A DNA stretch of 64,000 nt from Tillus elongatus (GCA_964006375.1 OZ023264.1:177230010-177294009), one strand, 5' to 3'. Positions 32,115-46,684 are shown, numbered from the stretch's first letter. The notes: a model not told the origin generated them from the sequence alone. Made by a program: numbers and translations.

Positions 32115-34854
32115 TAGTGGCGTGCGGTCCATGGAAGCAAGGGAAGCATTGCTTCCCTTAAAATAACGACCACATACCTACTTAAAAATAATTTGTATTA
32201 AATCGCATTATTTAAAATCCATTTTGTATTTTAAATATTAAATTTCAAATTCTAAAACTAATTTATCTATTACAATTTTTAATTCGCAAGCTCACACATA
32301 ATTATTTATTATGCATCATACTGTACTTGTATATGCGCTCTGCGCTCTTGGCAAGAACGTCGTTCCAGTAAACCGACCGCCAACCAACAGCATGAACCTG
32401 ATACTACGAAAGTGGATGCAATGACTTCAGTTAAATACACGTAGCCAGCAGGCCACATAATGAGAAACCCTTGCTCGATGCTCGACGCAATGTACGTGTA
32501 TTTCAACATGTAGAACGTGTTGGAAGACCCGGTGCACGTACAACGTGAATGTTTCTGATTATTTCATAGAAATAAGCAGTTGACTAAGTTAAATACATTG
32601 GCATTTTATGATTATTAATATGACTGCAACTACATCAGCTTTTAGCGGCGGGATTTAGAAACTTTACGGACAAGTGGTAATAATAACTGTGATTGTGTCG
32701 TGTGTTTTTTGATAACCAAAGGATTTTCAGCTTTATCGTTTGCTGAAAAACTTGCTAATATTAATAAAGGTAGGCCGAAATCTACTCTAAAAAACTTAAA
32801 TACAAGAATTAAAACATGTATTCGACATTTCAACGCGGAAAAAACTTATAAACAATATGAATGGTTAACAGGAATAAACTGTTTTGTTGGCCTGGTAGTC
32901 TATTTGTGACTGAAAAGGGCGTGTGGAATAAAAGTGGGTTTTCCGACTTGAATAATCTACATAAACTAGGACAAAGACATGTTATGTCTAAAGCGCATTT
33001 ACACACTATTTTAAAATTAAGTGTCTTTGAAACAAACGCGAATTGAACACGCCGTTGACAAGCAGATAGAAATTAGTCATCACCAACACAATGAACTGGT
33101 TGATAAAAACAGAAACATATTAAAAAGACTTATTGATGTTGTGTGTTTTTTTGGTCAGCATGAATTGGGGTTCAGGGGTCATGATGAAACAACTACATCT
33201 GCAAATAGAGGAAACTTTCAAGACCTAGTTTATTTAATAGCCAAATACGACATTTGTTTAAAAAATCACGGAACAGTCTTAACGTTTTTCACGGGACATC
33301 AAATCGCATTCAGAATGACTTAATTGCGGCTGCTGCCACTATTATTTTGAACAGAATTAAATCTGAAATTAAACAGACTCATTTCATTGCTATTGTTCTA
33401 GATGAAACAACCGACGTAACTAATTTAAGTCAACTATCTGTAGTAATACGCTACGTAAAAATTGATGGGAGCAAGAAAGATTTTTAGGCTTTAAAAATGT
33501 GACAGAAGATCGTACCGCAAACGCTCTATATAAAATTGTGCTTAATATTATGAAAGATATTGAGGAGACTGATAATAAATTAATTGCCCAAAGCTATGAT
33601 GGGGCTGCTGTTATAGCCGGACATTTAGGAGGTCTTCAAGCTAAAGTGCGGGAAACGTTTTCCAGTGCTCTTATTTGTACACTGTTGTGCTCATAAATTA
33701 AATTTAATTTTATCCCATAAATCATATTAAAGAATGTAAAGTGTTTTTTGCTACCCTAAGTGGAATGGCTGCTTTTTTTCCAAATCTACGAAGCGCACAC
33801 AAGCCTTAGACTCAATTGTTAAAAAACGTTTACCCAAAGTAGCTGCAACCCAATGGAACTACAACAGCAGACTTGTGTGAACTATATTTGAACACCGTGA
33901 ATCGTTAATTGAACTTTTTGAAAACATAATAGAAAATAGCAAAAATTGGGATGCAGAAACAATAAATAGTTCTAGAGGATTTTTGGATGGTTTGAAAAGA
34001 GACTTTAATTTAAATTTTTTACTTAATATATTTTCGGAAATATTTCCGTTTTCAGATAATGTATTTAACATATTGCAATGTAAAACAAATGACATTGGTT
34101 TTTGCCTGCAGAAAATTAGTGAATTTAAATCCATTATAATTCAAAAAAGGAAGGAATTTGATGTTCTGGGAAAAAACAATTGAATTAGGAGAAGTGGAGG
34201 CACGAAGAAAGGGTGTGCGCACTGATAATGTGGGAGACCTTCAAACTTCTTACCGCCGCCATTTCTACGAAATTATAGATCAAAGTCAGCAGCAAATTAA
34301 CTGTAGATTTTATCATCTCAGTGACCTGACATTTCTTGAATTGTGTAATTTTGGAGGATTTAAAGGGATACCTTTTCCAGAAGATTCATTTAAATCATTA
34401 TTTCACCACTATGGACATTATTTTGACAAAGCCTTATTACGATCAGAACTTCTAGTCATTTATGAACCCGATGTTATTGACACAAAAACTAACGCGAGTG
34501 AACTTTTAACTTTCTTAAAACAATCAAAATTGGAAAATTCATATTCTGAAGTGTTCAAATTATTTGAATTAGTATTAACAATTCCTGCTACTAGTGCACC
34601 TTTCGAAGGAAATTTTTCTATATTGAAACGTATCAAGAGTTTTGTTAGAAATTCAACAGGACAGGAAAGACTTTCCCAAATTTCAATTTTGTCAGTTGAA
34701 AATAAACTCGTCCAGAAAATGTCCCAGACTCCACAGTTACATGACGACATTATTAACGAATTTGCCAAAAACGACAGAAGAATTGAGTTACACTACAAAT
34801 AGATAAGTTTCTGAAAATTGCTTCCCTTATTTAAAATGTCACTGCACGCCCCTG
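32115..34854 (+). mobile_element. hAT transposon, family H copy 2, with perfect 8-bp TSD
   Basis: The left end is TAGTGGCGTGCGGTCCATGG and the right end CACTGCACGCCCCTG. The flanks are identical 8-bp duplications, CTTGGGAA at 32107-32114 and 34855-34862. Length is 2740 bp, 350 bp longer than copy 1 because the region between finger and core is kept. The transposase reading is broken into several frames. Confidence 0.9.
32690..34802 (+). pseudogene. hAT transposase (family H copy 2), full-length but broken
   Basis: In order, in three frames: FLITKGFSALSFAEKLANIN and a YEWLTGINCFVGLVVY block (TTF-type finger, cysteines partly lost); DKQIEISHHQHNELVDKNRN; FFGQHELGFRGHDETTTSAN, a conserved segment preceding the core; IVLDETTDVTNLSQLSVVIR; QSYDGAAVIAGHLGGLQ; PKVAATQWNYN (Arg of ATRW changed to Gln); and LVLTIPATSAPFEGNFSIL. 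The last frame (34158-34802) runs to the natural C-terminus (HDDIINEFAKNDRRIELHYK). Stops and frameshifts at about 33487, 33696 and 34183 make it inactive. Confidence 0.85.
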
Positions 34855-34862
34855 CTTGGGAA

Positions 34863-35524
34863 TCATATTTATCCCAAGCAACAGCAGCTGTGAGTGCCTA
34901 TCAACATTAGGTTTTTTAATTTGTGAAGCTCACATGTAAGTGTCAACCGGACAGTCTGTGAACAACCCTATTTGCATGTCTCTGTTATACTAGGTACAAC
35001 TGCGCTACCTTTGGCAGCTTTCAATGCCTGTAATGTTCAATTTTGAAGTATTTTTGAACAACGAACTTCGAACTGTTTTGGAGAATAACGTATTTTGAAC
35101 TTCGAACTATTGTAACATCGCCGGCACCTACTAATTTTTGAACTGAATGTTCGGGTTCGGTTCGATATTTCAAAGTTTTGCACACCTCTAGATACAGTGC
35201 AAACACTTATTACCGGCATACCACTTTAATTATATATCCATGATGTAAGAAATACATAAACATCAGATTTATAATTCAAGATGGTGTGTGCATTAGTATA
35301 GACATTAGGTGCGTTCACCGTTGCAAAACTATGTTTGGGCGCCAGTACTGATTGTTATTGCTCTAGGAGTCGGTACTCTCCCAGGAAGCTTATCGCTTGA
35401 CCAAGTATCCTCACAAAGTCGTTGGTAACAGCTACTTACATCCAGCGTAAGGTACAGTAAAAATTGAGTTCTACTTAGGCCAAGTCACAATTAACTTTCT
35501 GTTATGGCCTTCATCAAAGATAAT
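34863..35524. other. Intergenic, nothing recognised
   Basis: No coding homology. The stretch CGCCAGTACTGATTG near 35340 loosely resembles the fold-back MITE that follows. Confidence 0.35.
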
Positions 35525-35666
35525 GGGTGAGTTCACCAGGCGCCAGTAACTGCCAGCAGCTGCATTGTTATGTCAAAAAATGTTGTCAAACGTCACCATC
35601 TTGTCAAAATTTTTTGACATAACAATGTGGCTGCTGGCAGCGCTTGCGCCTGGTGAACTCGCCTAT
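35525..35666. mobile_element. Fold-back MITE, about 140 bp
   Basis: Two arms of about 55 bp are inverted copies: AATGGGTGAGTTCACCAGGC with GCCTGGTGAACTCGCCTATT at the tips, and TTGTTATGTCAAAAAAT with ATTTTTTGACATAACAA at the inner ends. A 25-bp spacer separates them. No target duplication is clear. Confidence 0.8.
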
Positions 35667-36139
35667 TGTTTTAATGAATTTAGTTTCGGTGGATGCTGTG
35701 GAAAAGGCAACTAAAATGCCGGGTATTGTGTACAATATATTTACACAGAGAAATTCCTAGCCTCGCTTTTAATATGCAGTTTTTTTGCCTATATGCTATA
35801 TGGCATATAAATGATAATATTGAGACAAGTTCATTTGCATAAAAAGTCTTTTTTTACTTTTCCAGGATTTTATTTTGTATTTATGTGAAATGTTTAATTT
35901 AAATGTACATGGAACAACACCCATTTTTGCCCTCTAAAACAGTAAAGACCGTCGTACACAAAAAAAAAATCTAAGCTTTTTTTTTTCACCTCTAATTGCT
36001 GACTGGAAATTTTGAGTTTTTTCTACAATATTAACCGTCCTTTTAGGTTTAATTTGTGTATGCATATCAGTTTATAAGGTATTTATGACTGTGCTAGGCC
36101 TATACAGTCTGAAACATATGGTTATTATTATTATTATAG
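35667..36139. other. Intergenic AT-rich, nothing recognised
   Basis: Only short homopolymer runs and a (TTA)n stretch at 36123-36137. Confidence 0.4.
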
Positions 36140-36177
36140 CTGAATTCCACGCGGACGAAGTCGCGAGCAACAACTAG
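36140..36177 (+). mobile_element. Helitron-type 3' terminus
   Basis: CGCGGACGAAGTCGCG forms a short bulged hairpin (CGC-GAC/GTC-GCG) followed, about 8 bases later, by CTAG and a T. Hairpin plus CTRR followed by T is the Helitron 3' end, and this CGCGGACGAAGTCGCG motif is widespread at the ends of insect Helitrons. No 5' end or Rep/helicase gene was identified. Confidence 0.5.
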
Positions 36178-36575
36178 TATGATATATGATTGGGTTGATT
36201 TTGAATTGAGGGTGTCACACGGCGCATCCTAAACGACGCAGCCAAGATATGAAACAGAAACGTTAATACCGTATACAGTGTTGTCGGGTTGTAGTTCTTT
36301 CATTTAATAAGATCTAATAAATATTTTATACTTTTTAATATATTTTTGCCTGTATCAAATAAATCTAAAAATAGGTCCAACAGCATCTACAAAAAATGTA
36401 AAAAAACACAATATTGTTACATTTAAGTGTTTACTGGTTAAATTTGCAGAGAACTAGCCGAACGCTTTTTAGTGAATTTTCTTCGAAAAACTTTTGAGTT
36501 TTATAAAAAAAATATTAAATGAGCGCGAACTAGGACCCCTAGAACCCACACCCGGGGGCAGTTTCAATTTTTATA

Positions 36576-37015
<440 letters not shown>

Positions 37016-37124
37016 CTCAAACTGTCCAGGAGGTCATCAGCATGCAAATTAACGAATTTTTCTTGTGATTTGTGCATGGGGGGGGGGGGGGGATTTCTAA
37101 GCATGTTACTGAAAAGTTTTTCCT

Positions 37125-37590
37125 AAAAGTCTTGACGCAGCAAGTGCGTTATGGTAGTGAATTTTGATAGAAATAATCTGGCACAAAATATATATTTTTT
37201 GAACTTTTTGCTTGTAACATAGAAATAAAAATGTTAGTTTATAGTCTACTCTTTATCTCACAAACCTACCTATCAAATTTGGTTACCACAGCTGTTTTAT
37301 TTTTTGAGAACATTTTTTATAGAAAACAAAATTTTCCCGGAATACCGGTTCCGATTTTCCTGGCTAACGAACTTATCCAAGTCACTTACAAAAGGAAGGC
37401 ACATGCCAAACTTGATCGAAATCGGCATATTATTTTTTGACTTATCGCTGTGATACATATAAAAATTGAAACTGACCCCGGTTATGGGTCCTAGTTCACG
37501 CTCATTTTTTTTTTAATTCAAAAGTCGGAATCTCTCCAATAGTGGATTTTTTCGAAGAAAATTCACTAAAAAGCGTTCGGATGGTTCTCT
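37125..37590 (-). repeat. Repeat A, copy 3, both halves, TA tract nearly lost
   Basis: In minus orientation it runs from the GACGCAGCAAGTGCGTTATG end (37129) to AGAAAATTCACTAAAAAGCG (37560). The position of the TA tract in other copies is here only ACATATAAAAATTG at about 37454, so this copy shows the element without its microsatellite. Confidence 0.75.
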
Positions 37591-37860
37591 ACAAATTTAA
37601 CAAATATACACTTAAATGTAACAATATTATGTTTTTTTTACATTATTTGTAGATGCTGTTGGACCTATTTTTAGATGTATTTGATACAGCCAAAAATATA
37701 TTAAAAAGTATAAAATATTTATTACATCTTATTCAATGAAAAAAAGTACAACCCGACAACACTGTGTAAGGTATTAGCGTTTCTGTTTCATATCTTGGCT
37801 GCGCAGTTTAGGATGCGCCGTGTGACACCCTCAATTCAAAATCAACCTATGATTGATTAT

Positions 37861-38854
37861 TGATGGCTTCATACTTTTTTTTTTGATAAGACTGCACAAA
37901 CTACACATTGCCGTTTATTGAAAATAAGGTTAAACGCATATTTAGCGTATTCATCACTATACAAGCTATTTTTCTTTGTATTCTTGCCAATTTTAAAAAT
38001 TTGTCCATATTTAGCAAAGTAATAAATATTACAGAATGAATATAACACCTGTAAATTGTCCATAAATATTTAATATTGCACTCCGCGTAGCACACAACTT
38101 GCAAATGACGCCTCAGCGAGTCAGCGAGCCTTTCGGTGATTATATAAAGGCGAACGGATGATTCTAGAAAGATCTAGCTATTGTAGTGTCCTTTCTTTTC
38201 TTGACCATGTCGACAGGTCCGGAAAATAAATAACAAAGAACTTGCGTTATTTGATCGTAGATGGTGCAAGTAACAAACACATTTAGTACTTTGAATTAAT
38301 TGCGCTACTTGGTGATAGATGGCGCGAGCAAGAAAAAATCGAACTGCGTCTCAGTATTGTCACAGCGTAATAAATAATTGTTTATTATGCTATGGTATTG
38401 TTATTAGATATTTAGTGTTGTTTTATTTTCTTCAAATAAAATTTGGTATTGTAAAAAAAGGTGTTCATGCACAAAATTCTTACTAAAAAGGGGTCGCCTT
38501 TTGAAAATGTGTAGAAAACACTCGGAGTATTTATTTACAAGGAAAATAAATAAAAAAAATATTACTAGATTAACTACTAATTTGACAATTTTACACAATG
38601 CAAATGTTGGTAATAATAACAACGCAGTATGGTAAAAAAATGCTCTATTTACATAAAATACTGCATAACAAATACATATTTATTAACTACTTTTGTCTTT
38701 TTTGTACTAAAAAATAATTCCGTGGGTGAATTGAATTTTATAATATATTTATAATAATTTAGACTGCAGAATGACGTGAAATAACAGCAACTTAACTGTA
38801 AGACTAGCAATATACTTTCCTGTATAATAAAGGCATATATACACACAATATACA
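37861..38854. other. Intergenic AT-rich, nothing recognised
   Basis: No coding homology. TAGATGGTGCAAG at 38261 and TAGATGGCGCGAG at 38317 are a short imperfect duplication. Confidence 0.4.
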
Positions 38855-39110
38855 AGCATGCTATCACTGAGCTATCTAAGGATACGTTAACCAGCGTTTT
38901 GTTTACATGATACTTGGCACGGGCTTCATGCCCGGGATATATTATATTATATTAAAAATATATGTAACAATTAATTACAGAATTAGTAGAATTGCCATTG
39001 AAACACAATCAATGACTATTTCAATCTTATGTGACGTCTTATGTTTAAGTTAAAAGATAAAAAAGAAACTATTTTAAAAGTTTTTTTATGGAGACTAACT
39101 TGATTTTGTT
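38855..39110. repeat. Interspersed repeat D, copy 2 (uninterrupted)
   Basis: This matches 1935-2005 plus 4434-4610 and shows the empty site of the 2.4-kb element: GATACTTGGCACGGGCTTCA here against GATACTTGACAC and GGCTTCATGCC separated by 2.4 kb there. Confidence 0.8.
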
Positions 39111-39649
39111 TACATTTCCACTATATTATCCTACACTTTCAGTCTAAAACTATATTTGGGGCCATTCATTAAGCTACAAATATACCTAGTGTATTTTAAA
39201 AATTGATTGAATCGCCAGTTAAATAACAATTAGCTAATTGGCAAATTTTTAATTTCATGACGTCATTTGCGATATTTGTGGCCGAGATTTCACGATTGTT
39301 GGTTCGGGTAGTATGTTTTATGCATGTTATTTATTTTGTTTCATTACCGTTGTTGTATGGTTTATACCTGTTGTATGAATCAGTCTACGTGTGACAGTTA
39401 ATTACTCTGTCTTTCAGTTATTGGACTTTAACCACTAAGTCGTTTCAACGCATGTCTTTCAGATTTTATTTTTAATTTGGAAAAAAACTAAATATTGTGA
39501 ACCAAATTACTTAAAATTTACAACATAGGTTTATTTGCACCATTTCTATCCGCATGTAAAGTCTAATTCCAGTTACTCTAATACTTACAAAAATATAGCG
39601 TTTTCAAAAATATTTTGGTATATTTTTGGGGGAAAGACTCTGTTATAGC
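39111..39649. other. Intergenic, nothing recognised
   Basis: AT-rich DNA without recognisable coding or repeat structure. Confidence 0.4.

Positions 39650-41572
<1,923 letters not shown>

Positions 41573-41630
<58 letters not shown>
41573..41630. repeat. (TA)n microsatellite, right of DD41D copy 1
   Basis: A TA tract of about 58 bp between the transposon and the repeat A left half. Confidence 0.95.
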
Positions 41631-41633
<3 letters not shown>

Positions 41634-41765
41634 TGAAATGGACCTTAAATTTGGGTTATAGGGGCCCTAATTTACGCTCATTGGAAATTTTTTTCCGAAA
41701 GTCTCACCATCGTTAGTTACCTCTGTTTTAGTGAATTTTCTTAATGAAAATTCACTAAAATGTTT
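41631..41765 (-). repeat. Repeat A, copy 4, left half
   Basis: AATTGAAATGGACC, GGGGCCCTAATTTACGCTCA and TTTTAGTGAATTTTCTTAAT with its inverted partner AATGAAAATTCACTAAAAT mark the outer end of repeat A. Confidence 0.7.
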
Positions 41766-42385
41766 AATCGATTGTATGTTGAAAAAAAAAGAACAAAACC
41801 TTGAGTGGGTATACTGTTCTATGATACATTGATAGTATCAAGAAGTATTATAAATTATTATTATTTTAATGTTTTATTCTCACTTTAGTGGTCGTTTATG
41901 TCTTACAGATGTGTCCCCAAGTAAAACATGAATCTATTTTCATTCTATATAAAAGAAGAGGGACCTTATTATTCTGCAAGTGTATGACTTTTAGTTTGGT
42001 GATCACATGGTAGGGTACTGTAGATAAATAATTTACCACAAATTTAGCTGTTCTAGTTAACTCTAAATGTGGAAGCCTACATCTTTGATTGAAAGTTTCT
42101 TTTTCAACTTTATATGGTTTGTATCCTTTTATTTTAATTTTTTTCTAACTAGAAACTATTTTCCAAGTAATGCGGAACATTTTCACATAGGTAAATATTT
42201 CCTTTGTACTTTGAATAAACGATGTAAAATTTTACAATACTTTTTATAAATTATGTTAGTTTTACTTATTAGTATCTGCAGTATTTTCATCATGTTAATT
42301 TAAATATAAAATAATATACTTTTTGTCAACTAAGCTGTGAATTTAGTAGAAAAAGGTAAGTCATGTTCAAGTAATTTGCTGTTTC
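41766..42385 (-). promoter_or_regulatory. RTK 3' UTR and downstream flank
   Basis: AT-rich DNA downstream of the kinase stop codon (read on the minus strand). A candidate AATAAA on the minus strand lies at about 42128-42133. No other element was recognised. Confidence 0.35.
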
Positions 42386-42608
42386 TTAAAACGAACACTC
42401 TGCAGCTGATGTGAGAATAGGAGTCATATATTTTTCTGCATTGCTTCCTTGAAAATTACCATTTTGGGAATGATCATCTTCAGTCAAAATATCCAAATTT
42501 AAATAATCAATCATACTTGATAATAAATTGTCGAGACTTATCCGTAAGTTGGTAAATGTGGGTCTTTCTTTAGGAGATGCCTTCCAACAGTTCATCATGA
42601 TGGTGTAG
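42386..42608 (-). CDS. Receptor tyrosine kinase, last exon (kinase C-lobe end and tail)
   Basis: The exon opens with one base completing Leu, then YTIMMNCWKASPKERPTFTN, LRISLDNLLSSMIDYLNLD and a tail ending TPILTSAAECSF before TAA. CWxxxPxxRPTF is kinase subdomain XI. The MIDYLNL stretch places a tyrosine just after the kinase fold, as in RET-, FGFR- and Cad96Ca-type receptors, where it can be a docking site. The acceptor is TTTTATTGCAG. Confidence 0.88.
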
Positions 42609-42917
42609 CTGCAATAAAACATAATAATTAAGTTGGCACATTATGGGAATTTTTAAAACTAGCAGAAATATAACTTCTACTAAATTACGAAAAAGTTGCG
42701 TTTTAAGACTCTTTAGTATCTTTTTTCAGAAATGCGATATTAGCTGTTCCTGAAATATTCAGACAAAACTAAAAAATATAGTTTTTGTTTTCAATCCCCA
42801 ATTATCTTTTTATTAGTTGCGATATCGAACGAGAAATGTGTATTGGGGGGTTCTCAAAGAATATAAACAATAAAAGAGACAATATTCACGTAATCAGAAT
42901 AACAAGATGAAAGGTCT
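42609..42917. other. RTK intron, nothing recognised
   Basis: No repeat or coding homology before the minisatellite. Confidence 0.4.
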
Positions 42918-43187
42918 TGTGTACGCAGCAAAAATTGCAACTAAGTTGTGCGGAGCAAAGTGAAAACTGCAACTAAGTTGCGTGCACAGCAAAGTGAAAA
43001 CTGCAACTAGGTTGTGTACACAGCAAAGGAAAGCTACAATAAGTTGCGTGGACAACAAAGTGCAAACGGCAATTAAGTTGTGTGTACAGCAAAGTGAAAG
43101 CTGCAACTAAGTTGTATGCACAACAAGGTGAAAACTGCAACTAATAAGTTGTGTGCACAAAAAAGTGAAAGCTGCAACTAAGGTGGG
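42918..43187. repeat. 34-bp minisatellite, left block
   Basis: About eight copies of a unit close to AAGTTGTGTGCACAGCAAAG followed by TGAAAACTGCAACT. Units vary at several positions. The array is interrupted at 43188 by a LINE and continues at 45041. Confidence 0.9.
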
Positions 43188-45040
43188 TGCTCATGTCCTT
43201 CTTGCTAAAAAGAATGGAAAAACTGCTCGACCGGCACATTAGGGGCGGTGTACTGGAAGCATATCCCCTACACTGGAATAGAGGAGACCTGCTACAGGTG
43301 GATTGGTTCAATGCTCAGGGACAGGGTGGTGTTCAACTCACTCCCGGGAGGGACTCTGCTGGCGGGGTGTCCGCAGGGGAGCGCTCTGCCTCTCTTGCTC
43401 TGGTGCCTAGTCGTGAACGGCCTGCTAGGGAGGCTCTCGGTAGGGGAGTACGAGGTACAGGGCTATACGGACGACATTGTCATCATAGTCCGAGGAAAGG
43501 TTACGGTTACCCAGTCCATGTGGGAGCGCATGCAGGCAGCACTTAAAGTGGTGGAAAGGTGGACGGTTACGGTTGGCCAAGAGCTCGGGGTGAGCCCCGA
43601 GAAAGCAACCGTCATACCGTTTACGAGGAGAAAGTGGGAGAGCCACAGAACTCTCACTCTATATAGTGGAAACATCCCAATGGCCAGGGAGGTAAAATAT
43701 CTTGATGTCGTATTGGACTCTAAGCTAACCTGGAATGGTCACGTTAAAAAAATACTGCGTAAGGCAGTTATGACCCTAGCCGTCACTAGGCGGCTATATG
43801 GAAAAATGTGAGGACTAAGACCTAGTATGGCCCACTGGCTGTACACAAGGGTGGTCAGACCATCGTTAACATATGCGGCACTGGTCTGGTGGCCTAAGGT
43901 GGCACAATCCAGTGCCAAACAAAAACTAGGCAAGATCCAAAGGATGGTTTGCCTAGGCATCACAGCCATGGCTTCAACCCCAACAGCCGCCATGGAGGTG
44001 TTGCTGGATCTCTCTCCCCAACCCCCAACTTACTTATCATGGGGGAGACCCGGCTAGGACTATACAGACTAGCCTACAATGACAGACTGAAGATCAACCC
44101 AGGTTGCAGGGGCCACTGCAACATCCAGGAGATCGTGAAGCAGCCCATGCTTGAAATGAGGTCACACTTCGCGAGCCCGCGAATATGCAGGGAAAACAAT
44201 TGTACAGTGGAAATCCCAGACCGCGAGGCATGGCGGGAGAGACGTCGGGCCTACCACGGGACGTCTGGTTCACGGATGGATCCGGCGGGGACCGTGGGAC
44301 GGAGGCAGGCGTTTTTCGGAAGGACCGAGGGTAAGTCAGGTCCTAAGTAGCCCACGAGTAAATTCCAGGCTGGTAAGTGAATGCTGAGACGAGACGAGCG
44401 ACCTGGCTGGGCAGAATGAGATCACCCCCATCTGGGTGCCGGGTCACTCGGGGGTCAAAGGCAATGAAGAAGCTGACAGTCTCGCGAAGAGGGGATCAGC
44501 AGAACCATTTATGGGACCAGAACCGGCTCTGGGCGTGACGAAGAGCACTGCCAGGGGATCCATTAAGTCCTGGGTCAGAAACGAACAGAAGGTATACTGG
44601 GCAAACTGGCCAGGGCTCAGACATGGGAAGTCAGTAATTGAGGAAGCCAGTCCAAAGAGAGCCGTGGAGCTGCTAAATCAGCTCAGGAACATAACAGGAC
44701 TCATGACGGGACACCAGGCCGTCAAGAAACACCTGCATAAAATGTAGTTGTTCGAGGGGGACCTGGCAGTCAAACTCTGCGGCGAGGGGAAGGAATCAGC
44801 CCACCACATCTTGTGCGAGTGTAAAGCTCTGGACCACAAAAGACAATTGATCTACGGACAGCCTAGACCTGAGACAGAGCAATATAAAACTTCACCCTAC
44901 CAGTTGTTGTGCAGACTAGTTTAAGGCACAGTGATTTTGGAATGGGTGGAGTAGAAAAGACAAAGGGCATGCACAACAAGCCAAAGGCTGCGGTGCTATC
45001 GGGGCGGCAAAGACGCGGACAAACCCTAAGGGGAAAAAAG
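43188..45040 (+). mobile_element. I-type LINE with RNase H, inserted in the minisatellite
   Basis: The sequence begins MSFLLKRMEKLLDRHIRGGV, jumps (internal deletion of the palm region) to IEETCYRWIGSMLRDRVVFN, then CPQGSALPLLLWCLVVNGLL, VQGYTDDIVIIVRG (YTDD in place of YADD), VKYLDVVLDSKLTWNGHVKK, ITAMASTPTAAMEVLLDLSP, RNase H end VPGHSGVKGNEEADSLAKRG, and a C-terminal ILCECKALDHKR. It is a diverged relative of the LINE at 24.7-27.3 kb. Frames are broken. AAGGTG occurs at both junctions and may be a target duplication. Confidence 0.8.
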
Positions 45041-45412
45041 GTGCGTGCACAACAAAGTGAAAGCTGCAACTAACCTGTGTGCACGGCAGACTTAAGACTA
45101 CAACAAAGTTGTGTGCATAGCAAAGTGAAAACTGCAACTAAGTTGTGTGCACAGCAAAGAAAAAACTGCCACTAGGTTGTGTGCACAGCAAAGTGAAAGG
45201 TACAATAAGTTGTGTGCACAGCAAAGCTTTAAAAAAACGGCAATGAAGTTGTGTGCACAGCAAAGTGAAAACAGCAACTAAGTTGTGTGTACGGCAAAGT
45301 TAAAGATGCAACTAAGATGCGTGCACGGTAAAGTTAAAGCTGAAACTAGGTTGTGTGCGCAGCAAAGTGAAAACTGCAACTAAGTTGTGTGTACCGCAAA
45401 GTAAGAAGATAC
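45041..45412. repeat. 34-bp minisatellite, right block
   Basis: About ten to eleven copies of the same unit as the left block (GTTGTGTGCACAGCAAAGTG). One unit has an extra CTTTAAAAAAA-like insertion near 45228. Confidence 0.9.
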
Positions 45413-46018
45413 AGGTTTTTTTGTTATGCACACAAGGCATTTCATCTTATTCTATTTACGTGAATTTTGTCTGTTTTATTGTTTCCACTCTAGAATTCTC
45501 CGCTGCAGTTGTTTGGTACTACCGAGATTTGAACAAGGTTTTGTATAGTGTAAAGTTGTTTTTAAGATTAAATGTTACAGTATGTCAGCCATTTTGGCTT
45601 TTAGTTTTTCCTAATTTTGTGATATTCTCCGAAAGTTATTTCCAGTGTGCATGCTGTCTGCTGGGAACTACTGTATTAATTTTTTGTTCTTCTCTTTTTA
45701 ATTCAATTTTAACTTATAGTGCTTTATACTTGGACGCTTTTGACATTATTTGCTTTTTTTGCACGTTGCAGTTTTATTACAAGTTTATCATTTTTACATT
45801 TTGAGACAGAGCCTGTTGACTTTATTACTTTTGTAATTGCCAGAGTTTACATCTTAGTGTTGTACCTACTTTGCATGGTGCCTACTGGAAATTATTTTTC
45901 TGACAAGCACTTTTTATGTATTTTTACATATCCCCTGAATAAACAGAAATGTAGTTACGTCACACCCAGACGTTTTGACGTTTAGAAGAAGTAGTATAAA
46001 TAATCAAGTTTTACTTAC
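45413..46018. other. RTK intron, nothing recognised
   Basis: AT-rich; the frame at 45355-45804 is hydrophobic but shows no recognisable homology and is partly minisatellite. Confidence 0.4.
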
Positions 46019-46371
46019 AGTTCATCACTGCAATTCCTCGGCTTCTCCATTCGATATCCACTCTGCAATAAACCTAACAGTTCGTTCGGTGCTATACCAG
46101 CATATGGGTTTCCTCCCAAAGTGACAATTTCCCAGAGTAATATACCAAATGACCAAACATCACTTTGCGTTGTGTAACGTTGGTGTGTAAGGGATTCTAA
46201 GGCCATCCACTTCAGCGGTAATTTTCCAGCTCCTGTCTTGCAATATACATTGTCCTGATACACATCACGACTTAATCCAAAATCAGACACTTTCACCATT
46301 CTGTCATCACAAACCAATACATTTCTAGCTGCCAGATCGCGATGTAGCACTTTTAAGCTTGACAAGTACTC
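46019..46371 (-). CDS. Receptor tyrosine kinase, catalytic/activation-loop exon
   Basis: The exon has 117 codons plus two bases; acceptor TACTTTTAG, donor CT|GTAAGT. It reads [20 protein letters not shown] (catalytic loop with Asp and Asn), [20 protein letters not shown] (DFG and two activation-loop tyrosines), [20 protein letters not shown] and [28 protein letters not shown] and the P-x-x-W-M motif are tyrosine-kinase specific. [19 protein letters not shown] strongly recalls Torso, while [13 protein letters not shown] and GYRMEKPxNC recall RET. All catalytic residues are intact. Confidence 0.92.
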
Positions 46372-46524
46372 CTAAAAGTATTCATTTTTACATGTTATTA
46401 ATTTGCTACAGACACTGACTAAATATTGCTTACTTAAATAAGAAAAACTAGAATGACATCCACATAGGCTTTGGGTACTCCATAATAGCTAATGTTTTTT
46501 ATATTTATGTTAAACGTTACTTAC

Positions 46525-46684
46525 CATTCCCATAGAAACCTGATGGGCAAATGAAACCAATTCTTTGGGTTGTATGGAATATTCCTCTGTGTTTAATTCG
46601 TACACCCTATTAGAAAAATTATTACCACTTGAAGGGTCAGTACTAGTATCCGTCGCTAAAGGTGGCTGTTTCATTTCCTCTACT
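46525..46684 (-). CDS. Receptor tyrosine kinase, kinase-insert exon
   Basis: One base completes Arg (AG|A), then VEEMKQPPLATDTSTDPSSG, NNFSNRVYELNTEEYSIQPK and ELVSFAHQVSMGM. The first 40 or so residues are a hydrophilic kinase insert between helices D and E with two tyrosines (VYEL, EEYS). The rest is helix E leading to the catalytic loop in the next exon. Donor ATG|GTAAGT. A kinase insert of this size is typical of the PDGFR/FGFR/Torso/RET-type receptors. Confidence 0.88.

Noticed and set aside
42900..45412. CRISPR-like array because of regular 34-bp units
   Set aside because: The units are contiguous with no spacers and the context is a eukaryotic intron, so it is a minisatellite.
45413..45985. 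Membrane-protein gene (hydrophobic frames at 45355 and 45719)
   Set aside because: AT-rich intronic DNA; the first frame starts inside minisatellite, and no homology or splice support is visible.
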